NCBI RefSeq assembly: GCF_006152145.1
Contig: NZ_VDFV01000006.1
Location: forward strand, 22,730 to 86,729
Source: Rubellimicrobium roseum
GTDB taxonomy: Bacteria > Pseudomonadota > Alphaproteobacteria > Rhodobacterales > Rhodobacteraceae
Reading direction: 5' to 3'
DNA length: 64,000 bases
Notes under the pieces: model-generated
Told to the model about the DNA's origin: nothing
The model's input: the letters and a program-made list of their open reading frames with translations, nothing else
Databases searched by the model: none
Shown here: piece after piece, positions 7,783 to 15,893 of the stretch
Position numbering within the stretch: position 1 is the first letter of the stretch
Layout: every line of letters begins with the position of its first letter
Translations under genes and position numbers: made by a program

Positions 7783-9287
7783 TGGACTGCACGATCGCGC
7801 TCGACATCGGCACGGGATCCACCCGCGCCGCCGCAATGTCGCCGGACGGGCGGGTCCTGACGGTTGCCGCCCAGGCCTACGATCAGATCGTGCCGACCTA
7901 CGGATGGTCTGAGCAACGACCGGCGGATTGGTGGGCATCCGCTTGTGCCGCCCTCCGGCAGGTCACTGCGCAGGCCAGGGCCGAAGGCTGGTGCATCCAA
8001 GCCGTCGCGGCCTGCGGGCAGATGCACGGCACCGTCCTAGTCGACGCAGAGGGCTGCCCGACCCGGGATACGGCGCCTCTGTGGAACGACAAGCGCACGC
8101 TCGACCACGTGCGCCGGTTCGAGGCCGAGGAGCGGCTTTCGGACTGGCTGCCCATCACCGCGAACCCACCCACCCCGGCTTGGCCGGCCTTCAAGCTGCA
8201 GTGGCTGCGCGACTACGACCCCGAGGCCTGGGCCCGCACGACCCATGTGCTCATGCCTAAGGACTATGTGAACCTGTGCCTGACGGGCGAACGGGCGATG
8301 GACTGGACTGACGCTGCCTGTTCCTTCCTGATGGACGCCGCGACAGGCGAATGGTCGCAGAAGGTGCTCGACCGGCTGGGTCTCGACCGCGAGAAGCTCG
8401 CGCCGATCCGGCTGCCCATCGAGATACTTGGAGCGGTGACGGCCGAGGCCGCAGAAGCAACGGGCCTTGCGCGGGGCACACCTGTCCTCGTCGGCGGAGC
8501 GGACTATCCCGTCGCCCTGCTGGGCTCGGGCGTCTGCCGGCCCGGCATGGCATCCGAGGTGGCAGGGACGTCCTGCATCGTGACCCTGATTGCGAACGCC
8601 CCGGTCCTCGACCCCGAGATCAGCAACGTGGGCACGCCCGAAGGGAACTGGGGCGCCTTCGTGCTCCTAGAGTCAGGTGGGGATGCCGCCCGCTGGGCGC
8701 GGCGCGCCTTTCACGGCAACGAACTCGGCTATGCAGAAATCGTTGCGATGGCCGAGACGGCGCCGCCTGGCGCCGATGCGCTCTTCTTCCTGCCCTATCT
8801 ATCGGGCGAGCGGCTTGGCGCGCATCGCAACAGCCGGGCGCAATTCTTCGGCTTGGCGGCAGGACATACGCTGTCGCACATGCATCGCGCGGTCCTTGAG
8901 GGTGTCGGGTTCGCCGTTAACCGCCACCTGCGAGTCATGGAGAACGCCACTGGAACCCGCCCGGACGTCTTGATCGCCAGCGGGGGTGGAGCCAAGGCAG
9001 ACCTCTGGCTGCGCATCAAGGCAGCGATCTACAACCGTCCGATTCTGATCCCAGAGGAGCCCGAATGCGGACTCGTGGGCTGCGCCGCGCTGTGCGCGGT
9101 CGCGCTGGGTGAGGCAGCCGACCTGCCGCAAGCGGTTTCGCGCACCGTCCGGCACGGCCGGGAGGTCGTGCCTGATCCCGCCTGGGCCGACCGCTACGCT
9201 GTGATGCAGCCCGTGTTCGACAAGCTCTACCTGCAGTCGCAGGCCCTTTACGACGATCTCGATCATCTGACCGGAAACACCTTATGA
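7782..9287 (+). CDS. FGGY-family carbohydrate kinase (xylulokinase-like)
   Basis: 501-residue sugar kinase. The N-terminal phosphate-binding loop IALDIGTGSTRAAA (about 4-17) and the second-domain motif IASGGGAKADLWLRIKA (about 397-413) define the FGGY fold. ACGQMHGTV near residue 80 resembles xylulokinases, including a conserved substrate-contact region. It would phosphorylate the imported sugar or the keto-sugar made by the neighbouring dehydrogenases. The ATG overlaps the permease stop by one base; the stop overlaps the next SDR start by 4. The frame is open far upstream inside the permease, but homology begins at this ATG. Confidence 0.9.
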   Translation: MDCTIALDIGTGSTRAAAMSPDGRVLTVAAQAYDQIVPTYGWSEQRPADWWASACAALRQVTAQARAEGWCIQAVAACGQMHGTVLVDAEGCPTRDTAPLWNDKRTLDHVRRFEAEERLSDWLPITANPPTPAWPAFKLQWLRDYDPEAWARTTHVLMPKDYVNLCLTGERAMDWTDAACSFLMDAATGEWSQKVLDRLGLDREKLAPIRLPIEILGAVTAEAAEATGLARGTPVLVGGADYPVALLGSGVCRPGMASEVAGTSCIVTLIANAPVLDPEISNVGTPEGNWGAFVLLESGGDAARWARRAFHGNELGYAEIVAMAETAPPGADALFFLPYLSGERLGAHRNSRAQFFGLAAGHTLSHMHRAVLEGVGFAVNRHLRVMENATGTRPDVLIASGGGAKADLWLRIKAAIYNRPILIPEEPECGLVGCAALCAVALGEAADLPQAVSRTVRHGREVVPDPAWADRYAVMQPVFDKLYLQSQALYDDLDHLTGNTL

Positions 9288-10051
9288 CGCCTTATCTCGA
9301 CCGCTTTCGCCTGACTGGACGGACCGCGCTGGTGACCGGGGGCGCCCGTGGCATCGGCTTCGCGACCTGCGAAGCCCTTGCGCAGGCCGGCGCACGCGTA
9401 ATCCTAACCGACCGGGACGAGGCGGCGGCCCAGGATGCCGCCGAGAGCATCAAGGGCCAGGGCCACGACGTGGTGGCAGACCGGCTCGAAGTGACTAGCT
9501 CCGCCGAGGTCCATGCGCTGGCCGACAGGCATCCCGAGGTCGACATCCTCGTCAACAACGCGGGCATTGCGCGCTCCAACATCCCGGCGGAGCGTATGAC
9601 GGACGACGAATGGCTATCCGTCGTCGACATCAATCTGAACGGTCTCTACTGGTGCTGTCGCTCCTTCGGCGGACGGATGCTCGATCGCCAAGCAGGCACC
9701 ATCGTCAACGTGGGCAGCATGTCAGGCTTCATCGTCAACCGCCCGCAGGAGCAAGCGCAGTACAACGCTTCCAAGGCAGCGGTCCACCAGCTGACGCGCA
9801 GTTTGGCTGCCGAATGGGCCCCGCGCGGGGTGCGCGTCAATGCCGTCGCGCCCACGTACATTGAGACCGCGATGAATTCCTACGTCTACGAGGACGAGAA
9901 CCTCATGCGGCACTGGATCGGCGGCACGCCCCAGGGCCGGATGGGACGGCCCGACGAAGTGGCGGCGGTCATTCTTTTTCTTGCGTCAGACGCAGCGAGC
10001 CTGATGACCGGCTCGATTGTTCTGGCCGATGGAGGCTACACATGCTGGTGA
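9284..10051 (+). CDS. SDR-family oxidoreductase (sugar-alcohol dehydrogenase-like)
   Basis: 255-residue classical short-chain dehydrogenase. Cofactor motif TGGARGIG near residue 19, NNAGIA near 93, catalytic Ser in VGSMSG and Tyr-x3-Lys in YNASK near 162. It is closest in style to arabinitol/xylitol dehydrogenases, which oxidise polyols to ketoses with NAD. It is coupled to the kinase by ATGA and overlaps the next gene by 10 bases. It likely supplies the ketose substrate for the kinase. Confidence 0.85.
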   Translation: MTPYLDRFRLTGRTALVTGGARGIGFATCEALAQAGARVILTDRDEAAAQDAAESIKGQGHDVVADRLEVTSSAEVHALADRHPEVDILVNNAGIARSNIPAERMTDDEWLSVVDINLNGLYWCCRSFGGRMLDRQAGTIVNVGSMSGFIVNRPQEQAQYNASKAAVHQLTRSLAAEWAPRGVRVNAVAPTYIETAMNSYVYEDENLMRHWIGGTPQGRMGRPDEVAAVILFLASDAASLMTGSIVLADGGYTCW

Positions 10052-11121
10052 CACCGATCCGTCCCCGCGGGGCCCGCTTTCCCGGGCGCTATATCCAAGC
10101 CCCGGGCCTCATTGCCCGTCTGGGGCAGGAGGCCGCTCCGCTCGGAACCCGGGCTCTGGCCATCCTCGATGGCCGCCTGGCCGACCAGCTGGAAACGATG
10201 GTCCAGGATGGTGCGGGTCCGATCGGGATCACGACCTTGAGTCATGGAGGCGAGTGCTCGGAAACCGAGATCGAGCGTGGCGTCGCGGCCGGCCAGACAG
10301 CTGGCGCCGATCTCGTGATCGGGGTGGGCGGTGGCAAGACGCTGGACACGGCCAAGGCGGTGGCCCACCAGCTCGGCGCGGCCACCGTTATCGTTCCGAC
10401 CATCGCTGCCTCAGACGCGCCTTGCTCTGCGCTCGCGGTGGTCTACCGCGAGGACGGCACGGTCGCCTACGACCTGTTCCTGCCCCGCAACCCCGACCTC
10501 GTTCTGGTCGACACGGCCATTATCGCCCAGGCGCCGGCGCGCTTCCTGGCGGCGGGGATCGGCGACGCTCTGGCAACCTATTACGAGGCGGAAAGCTCCC
10601 GCCGGGCGAGTGCGCCCAACTGCTGGGGGACGCTCGGCGCCTCGGTCGCGTTCCGCATTGCGGAGGCCTGTCGCGATACAATCTTCGAATACGGCCCTCA
10701 CGCCTTGGAAGAGTGCGATGCCGGAACTCCGGGCGAGGCTCTCGAGAAGGTAGTCGAGGCCAACATCCTGCTTTCAGGCGCGGGCTTCGAGTCGGGCGGC
10801 GTCGCAGCCGCTCATGCGATCCATCACGGCCTTTGCGAACTTCACGACGTTCACGATCACCTTCATGGCGAGAAGGTCGCGATCGGGGTGCTGGCCAGCC
10901 TGTTGATCCATGGGGACCGGGCGGAGTTCGAGAGGGTTCGCGCATTCTGCAAAGCCGTGCGACTGCCCATCCAGCTTGCCGACATAGGCATTCAGGACCC
11001 CACGGACGAAAAGCTCCGCATCGTCGCCGAGCGTGCCTGTCGCCCCGGCGAAATCATGCACAACGAGCCGATCACCGTAACCCCGGACATGGTCGTGGCC
11101 GCACTGAAGGAATTGCGCTGA
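10042..11121 (+). CDS. GldA-type iron/zinc-dependent alcohol dehydrogenase (glycerol dehydrogenase-like)
   Basis: 359 residues of the glycerol dehydrogenase branch of the metal-dependent alcohol dehydrogenases. The NAD-binding loop GVGGGKTLDTAKA is near residue 94, IPT-like VPTIAASDAPCSA near 121, and the metal ligands are an Asp in GIGDALATYYE (about 173) and histidines in HAIHHGL and HDHLHGEKVAIG. GldA oxidises glycerol to dihydroxyacetone; relatives act on other vicinal diols. It begins inside the end of the preceding SDR and ends in TGATG with the next. The diol dehydratase 2 kb downstream makes glycerol or a longer polyol a reasonable substrate. Confidence 0.9.
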   Translation: MLVTPIRPRGARFPGRYIQAPGLIARLGQEAAPLGTRALAILDGRLADQLETMVQDGAGPIGITTLSHGGECSETEIERGVAAGQTAGADLVIGVGGGKTLDTAKAVAHQLGAATVIVPTIAASDAPCSALAVVYREDGTVAYDLFLPRNPDLVLVDTAIIAQAPARFLAAGIGDALATYYEAESSRRASAPNCWGTLGASVAFRIAEACRDTIFEYGPHALEECDAGTPGEALEKVVEANILLSGAGFESGGVAAAHAIHHGLCELHDVHDHLHGEKVAIGVLASLLIHGDRAEFERVRAFCKAVRLPIQLADIGIQDPTDEKLRIVAERACRPGEIMHNEPITVTPDMVVAALKELR

Positions 11122-11858
11122 TGGACACGTTTCGGCCTGATCTGTTTACCGGAAAGCATGTTGTGGTCGCTGGAGCAACGAGCGGCATTGGACTAGCGAT
11201 TGCGCAGGGCTTTGCGGCGCATGGCGCAAGCGTGACGGGGCTCGGGAGCTCGGCAGCCAAGCTCGCCACGCTGGCGGCGGAGGGGATTGTCTTCCGCCAG
11301 TTGGAACTGCGGGACAGTGACGCCGTCAAGGCCTTCTGTTCCGGCGTATCCCGCGCAGATATCGTGATCAACGCTGCTGGCATCGCGAGGCCCGAGGCGG
11401 AGTGGGACGAGGCCGGATTCCTCGACGTGATGGAAGTCAACCTCAATGCGGCGATGCGGCTGTCCTATGGCCTTTATCCTCGTCTGGCTGAAGTGAAAGG
11501 CTCCATTGTCAATGTAGCCTCGATGCTGAGTTTTCTTGCTGATGCCTCCGTGCCGGCCTACGGGACCTCCAAGACAGGAATCCTTGGGCTTACCCGGGCT
11601 TGCGCCCACCGCTGGGGACGGGAAGGGATCCGCGTCAACGCTATCGCCCCGGGCTACCACCGGACCGACATGACGCGGCCGATCTGGTCCAACCCTGCGG
11701 GGGCGGCGGCCGTCGAGGCGCGGACCGCGCTTGGCCGCTGGGGGGCGGCTGAGGATCTGGTCGGCGCAACGCTGTTCCTGTGCTCGCCGGCTGCCGCCTA
11801 TGTCACCGGCGTCTGCTTGGAGGTGGATGGAGGTTTCGTCAGCGGCAATCCTCTCTGA
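11121..11858 (+). CDS. SDR-family oxidoreductase
   Basis: 245-residue short-chain dehydrogenase: cofactor motif AGATSGIG near residue 17, NAAGIA near 81, catalytic NVASM and YGTSK (Tyr-x3-Lys). The C-terminal YVTGVCLEVDGGF is the usual SDR ending. Its ATG overlaps the GldA-like stop by one base. It is the last gene of the rightward operon, since an IS110 relic follows. The substrate is unknown but presumably an intermediate of the same polyol. Confidence 0.85.
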   Translation: MDTFRPDLFTGKHVVVAGATSGIGLAIAQGFAAHGASVTGLGSSAAKLATLAAEGIVFRQLELRDSDAVKAFCSGVSRADIVINAAGIARPEAEWDEAGFLDVMEVNLNAAMRLSYGLYPRLAEVKGSIVNVASMLSFLADASVPAYGTSKTGILGLTRACAHRWGREGIRVNAIAPGYHRTDMTRPIWSNPAGAAAVEARTALGRWGAAEDLVGATLFLCSPAAAYVTGVCLEVDGGFVSGNPL

Positions 11859-12062
11859 GGATGGAACGGCTCTGATGATGTGACGCCCCCCTGCGGCCTC
11901 TGTGTGCCAGGGTGGGTTCCTGAACCACCGCTGGGAGGCGTCGATCCGCGAAGTCAGCGTGATCGGGTTGGATCTGGCGAAGCATGTGTTTCAGCGTCAC
12001 GTGGCCAGTCAGATCGGCGGCTTGGCCCTGACCGTCATGAAACTTAGGAGGAGCGGGGTTCC
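11859..12062 (+). mobile_element. IS110-family relic (left-end region and transposase N-terminus)
   Basis: Residues encoded around 11950-12050 read VIGLDLAKHVFQRHV and then KLRRSGV. This is the start of IS110-type DEDD transposases (usual form IGLDLAKNVFQ.H, with an RRxxV segment later). The roughly 80 bases before it are GC-rich with inverted repeats and occupy the position of an IS110 left-end noncoding region. The rest of the transposase, including the catalytic serine domain, is missing. The relic stays in frame with the downstream SDR, so an artefactual 322-residue fusion can be translated on paper. Confidence 0.65.
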
Positions 12063-12102
12063 GTGCGCGTCACGGAGCCGTCCAAGCCTTTGGGAGAGCT
12101 AT

Positions 12103-12870
12103 GTGACCAAGAATTCGATCCATCCCAGCTTGGCCGGCAAGGTCGTCCTGGTGACGGGGGGTGGCAGTGGCATCGGCGCAGCTCATGTCGCCGAGTTCTG
12201 TGCCCAAGGCGCAACGGTCGGCTTTCTCGACGTGGCGGAGGACGCATCGCGCCAGTTGGTTGAGCAGGTGACCGCCGCAGGGCACAAGCCGCCGCGCTTC
12301 CTACGCACGGACCTGACCGATGTTGCGGCGCTGCAGGCGGCCATCGCAGCCTTTGCCGCCGAGGCCGGCGCGGTCGACGTGCTGGTCAACAACGCCGCCC
12401 ACGACGAGCGCCACGAGCTCGACGCGATCACCCCCGAGTACTTCGAAGAGCGCATCGCGGTGAACCTGCGGCATCTGGTCTTCGCGATCCAGGCGGTTGC
12501 GCCCGGCATGCGGGCCAAGGGCGCGGGCGTGATCGTCAACACCGGCTCGATCAGTTGGCGCGCGGGCTTCGGGGGCATGCCGCTTTACATGGCGGCCAAG
12601 GCCGGCATCGAAGGGCTGACCCGGGCGCTGGCACGCGATCTGGGGCCAGACGGCATCCGGGTGAACTGCATCCTGCCCGGCTGGGTGATGACCGAGCGGC
12701 AGCTCACGCTCTGGGTGGACGACGCGGCCCGCAAGCTCATCGCGGAGCGGCAGTGCCTTGGCGGCTATGTGGAGCCCGCGGACATCGCCCGCATGGCGAC
12801 GTGGCTGGCCTCGGACGACAGCCAAATGATCACCAACCAGACCTTCGTTGTCGACGGCGGATGGATCTGA
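12103..12870 (+). CDS. SDR-family oxidoreductase
   Basis: 255 residues from the GTG at 12103, which has GGGAGAG about 5 bases upstream. An ATG two bases earlier is followed at once by TGA in its own frame. Cofactor motif TGGGSGIG near residue 18, NNAAHD near 96, catalytic TGSISW and YMAAK. A longer reading from 11902 would add IS110 transposase residues, not SDR sequence, so I reject it. It lies between the IS110 relic and the diol dehydratase and may reduce or oxidise the dehydratase product or substrate; this is inference. Confidence 0.85.
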   Translation: MTKNSIHPSLAGKVVLVTGGGSGIGAAHVAEFCAQGATVGFLDVAEDASRQLVEQVTAAGHKPPRFLRTDLTDVAALQAAIAAFAAEAGAVDVLVNNAAHDERHELDAITPEYFEERIAVNLRHLVFAIQAVAPGMRAKGAGVIVNTGSISWRAGFGGMPLYMAAKAGIEGLTRALARDLGPDGIRVNCILPGWVMTERQLTLWVDDAARKLIAERQCLGGYVEPADIARMATWLASDDSQMITNQTFVVDGGWI

Positions 12871-13057
12871 TCCTTGGCGGGAGGCGTCCGTTCCGTGGCC
12901 GCTCTGGCTCTCTTGGGGAGGACCGCGTAGCTCGCCAAACCTTGCTACGTCCTGAGCCCATTCCCGATCACGGCAGTGTCGATCAGCTTGCCTTGCCTTC
13001 GACGCTTCCCGATGATGGTGGCAGGCTGAGCATCTCGACTGGCTGCAGGAGACTCCG

Positions 13058-15295
13058 ATGACCGAGCCCGCATCGGGACGCTTCCGCTCCCGTGCCGCCC
13101 GTCCCATCGCCCGGGACCGCTTTGTCCACCCCGATGCTTCGCTTGGCCTTTGCGTCATGGGTAGCCCGAATGACCCCACTCCCAGCCTCACCCTCGTGGG
13201 AGGACGCGTGGTCGAGATGGACGGACGCGAGGCCGAAGACTTCGACGTGGTCGACCGTTTCATCGCAACCGAGGCGTTGGATCTCGAGGTCGCTGCCGAA
13301 GCAATGGCGATACCATCGCTCGACCTCGCGCGGATGCTCGTGGACATCCATGTGGGGCGCGAGGAGATCGTGCGTCTGTTTGGCGGCCTCACTCCCGCGA
13401 AGCTCGCAGACGTCGCGGGCCATCTCGACGTACTCGAGATGATGATGGCGCTGCGCAAGATGCGTGGCCGGCGCACGCCCGGTAACCAAGCCCACGTCAC
13501 AAACTGGAAGGAGAACCCGGTCCTCTTGGCCGCCGATGCGGCCGAGGCGGCGCTTCGGGGCTTCGATGAAGCGGAGACCACCGTCCGGGTCGCCCCCATG
13601 GCCGCGATGAACGCCATGGCGCTTCTTGTGGGGTCCCAGGCGGGGCGCCCGGGGGTCCTCACCCAATGCGCGGTCGAGGAAGGGGTAAACCTGCGGCTCG
13701 GCCTCAAGGGCCTGACCTCCTACGCCGAGACGCTGTCGGTCTACGGCACCGCCGGGGCGTTCCGCGATGGCGACGACACGCCCTGGTCCAAGGGGTTTCT
13801 CGCCTCGGCCTATGCCTCGCGCGGCATCAAGATCCGCTTCACGTCTGGCGGGGGCTCCGAAGCCCTGATGGGCCACGACGAGGGCAAATCGATGCTCTAC
13901 CTCGAAGCGCGCTGCCTTCTGATGGTCAAGGGCGCGGGCTCGCAGGGCGTGCAGAACGGGTCCATCTCCTGCATCGCGTTGCCCATGGCGCTCCCCGGCG
14001 GTGTGCGCGGCGTGCTGGCCGAGAACCTGCTGGCCTGCGCCCTCGGCCTCGAATGCGCGTCCGGCAACGACGCTATGGCCTCGCACTCGGAGATGCGGAA
14101 GGCCGCCAAGCTCATGCTCCAGTTCCTGCCCGGCACCGACTTCGTGACCTCCGGCCAGAGCGTGATGCCTCGCCGCGACAACATGTTCGGCGGCGGTAAC
14201 TTCGATGCCGACGACCTCGACGACTGGCTCGTGCTCCAGCGCGATATGCAGGTGGACGCGGGCCTTGTCCCCGTCCGCGAGGTCGAGGTGATCGAGGTCC
14301 GCAACCGCGCCGCCCGCGCCCTGCAGGCGGTCTTTGCCCACCTCGGCCTCCCCCTGATCACCGATGCCGAGATCGAGGCCGCCGCCCTCGCTCACTCCTC
14401 AGATGACATGCCCGACCGCGACCTCGTGGCCGACCTAGCCGCCTCCACTGCGCTCCTGAACGGTCCACACGGCGTGGCTGACGTGATCCTTGCGCTCGAC
14501 GCCGGTGGCTTCTCCGGCCTCGCGGAGCATCTCCTGCGGCTCCAGCGGGCGCGGGTGGAAGGCGATACGCTTCAGCCCTCCGCTGTGCTCGACGAGGAGT
14601 TCCGGGTCCTCTCGGCCTTCACCGACCCGAACGACTACCGTGGCCCCGGCACCGGCTACCGCCCCGAGGGCGCAACTTGGGACCGGATCGCCGACCTTCC
14701 CCAGGCGAAGCAGCCCTCCGAGATGCTGTCGCGGTCCACAGACGACACCGGCTTTCGACTTCTTGATGGTCGACCCGCGCTCTCCTCCTCGGACCCTTCG
14801 GACGTCGTCGTCGCCCTCGGCCCCGCCTTCGGAGCTCGGCTGGGCCGCACCATCGGCGAGCTTTCTCACCAAGACGTCCTTGCCGCCCTGACTCGCGGCA
14901 TACGCGAGGAGGGCCTCACTCCCCGCCTCGTCCGCGTGCGCGCCACCGCCGACTGCGGCGCACTCGGGCACGAGGCCTCGCGGCTCGCAGGCTCCGCTAT
15001 CGGAATCGGCCTCCAGTCGAAGGGCACGGCTGTTATCCATCGCCATGGCCTTGCGCCTCTCGACAACCTTGAGCTTTTCTCGCAAGCCCCCGCCCTCACG
15101 GTCGACAGCTATGCCGCCATCGGCCGCAACGCCGCCCGGCACGCCAAGGGCGAGCCGCCTTCGCCAGTCCCGGTGCGCGTGGACAACATGGCGCGGCTCC
15201 GGCTCATTGTGCCGACCCTGCTCATGCACAAGGCCGAGCTTGCTGCAGTGCTCCCCGACGCCCCGCCTATGGAAGTCGCGCCCGATCATGGCTGA
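13058..15295 (+). CDS. B12-dependent diol/glycerol dehydratase, fused large and medium subunits
   Basis: 745 residues. Positions 1 to about 550 align with the large subunit PduC/DhaB1: RFVHPDASLGLCVMGSPNDP at the N-terminus and the barrel segment GSEALMGHDEGKSMLYLE near residue 268. From about 580 it matches the medium subunit PduD/DhaB2: VVVALGPAFG, then GSAIGIGLQSKGTAVIH and NLELFSQAPAL. The enzyme dehydrates 1,2-propanediol or glycerol to an aldehyde using adenosylcobalamin. Subunits are normally separate; here they are one chain. AGGAGA lies about 7 bases before the ATG. No reactivating factor or microcompartment shell gene is in the window. Confidence 0.93.
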   Translation: MTEPASGRFRSRAARPIARDRFVHPDASLGLCVMGSPNDPTPSLTLVGGRVVEMDGREAEDFDVVDRFIATEALDLEVAAEAMAIPSLDLARMLVDIHVGREEIVRLFGGLTPAKLADVAGHLDVLEMMMALRKMRGRRTPGNQAHVTNWKENPVLLAADAAEAALRGFDEAETTVRVAPMAAMNAMALLVGSQAGRPGVLTQCAVEEGVNLRLGLKGLTSYAETLSVYGTAGAFRDGDDTPWSKGFLASAYASRGIKIRFTSGGGSEALMGHDEGKSMLYLEARCLLMVKGAGSQGVQNGSISCIALPMALPGGVRGVLAENLLACALGLECASGNDAMASHSEMRKAAKLMLQFLPGTDFVTSGQSVMPRRDNMFGGGNFDADDLDDWLVLQRDMQVDAGLVPVREVEVIEVRNRAARALQAVFAHLGLPLITDAEIEAAALAHSSDDMPDRDLVADLAASTALLNGPHGVADVILALDAGGFSGLAEHLLRLQRARVEGDTLQPSAVLDEEFRVLSAFTDPNDYRGPGTGYRPEGATWDRIADLPQAKQPSEMLSRSTDDTGFRLLDGRPALSSSDPSDVVVALGPAFGARLGRTIGELSHQDVLAALTRGIREEGLTPRLVRVRATADCGALGHEASRLAGSAIGIGLQSKGTAVIHRHGLAPLDNLELFSQAPALTVDSYAAIGRNAARHAKGEPPSPVPVRVDNMARLRLIVPTLLMHKAELAAVLPDAPPMEVAPDHG

Positions 15296-15677
15296 AGACC
15301 CACCCCGGACCCGCTCGGGCCGCCCCCTTGAGGACGTGACCGTCGAAGCATTGCGCGCCGGCACCGTCGCTCCCTCGGACCTCGCAATCCACGCCGAGAC
15401 GCTGCTCCGCCAAGCCCGGATTGCGGAGGAACGGGGCTACCGGCAGCTCGCCCGGAACTACCGCCGCGCAGCCGAGCTCACCCGCATTCCCGACGCGATG
15501 CTCGCCGGGATTTATGACCGCCTCCGTCCGCGCCGGTCGAGCTATGTGGAACTCCTCACCCTCGCGCAGGAGATGGCCGCGCTCCACGACGCGCCCGAGA
15601 CCGGCGCCTACATCCGCGCCGCGGCCGAGGCCTACCGGGATGAGGGACTGCTCAGGTCGGACGGGGCAGGATCCTGA
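15288..15677 (+). CDS. Diol/glycerol dehydratase small subunit (PduE/DhaB3-like)
   Basis: 129 residues. VTVEALRAGTVAPSDLAIHA, then RQLARNYRRAAELTRIPD and IYDRLRPRRSS match the conserved PduE core. The ATG at 15288 overlaps the end of the large-medium fusion by 8 bases, giving tight coupling expected for fixed stoichiometry. The subunit helps build the (alpha-beta-gamma)2 enzyme and carries no catalytic residues. The C-terminus is short and unremarkable. Confidence 0.92.
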   Translation: MAEDPPRTRSGRPLEDVTVEALRAGTVAPSDLAIHAETLLRQARIAEERGYRQLARNYRRAAELTRIPDAMLAGIYDRLRPRRSSYVELLTLAQEMAALHDAPETGAYIRAAAEAYRDEGLLRSDGAGS

Positions 15678-15893
15678 GCCGTTCCGCCTGCCTCTGCTGG
15701 CGCCCCTCAAGGACCCGAAGTTGCAGGAACTCAGGCTGCCCTAAGAGCGTCCAGCAATACTGGCCCGAGATGATAGAGCCCAGGATAGCTGCCTGATCAG
15801 CTTGCGTGTCCTTAAGGTCGTTGTCGGCATGCTGATCTGGACTCCCCCGCCGGCCACATCAGCGAAAACGACATTTGCAGCCGAGACTTTGTC

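Noticed and set aside
11902..12870. 322-residue SDR with a novel N-terminal domain
   Set aside because: The extra N-terminus is an IS110 transposase start; GTG 12103 with its own Shine-Dalgarno gives a normal SDR.
12990..13057. Possible cobalamin riboswitch before the B12-dependent dehydratase
   Set aside because: GGCTGCAGGAGACTCC only vaguely resembles the B12 box, lies directly at the start codon, and none of the other conserved helices are visible.
12301..14395. Long minus-strand frames (about 470 codons each) across the SDR and dehydratase genes
   Set aside because: They are antisense to clear genes, rich in Arg/His/Gly with no family motif, and arise from the high-GC third-codon bias.
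15678..15893. A gene or terminator between the dehydratase small subunit and the MFS gene
   Set aside because: No frame with family similarity and no stem with T-tract; left as plain intergenic sequence.
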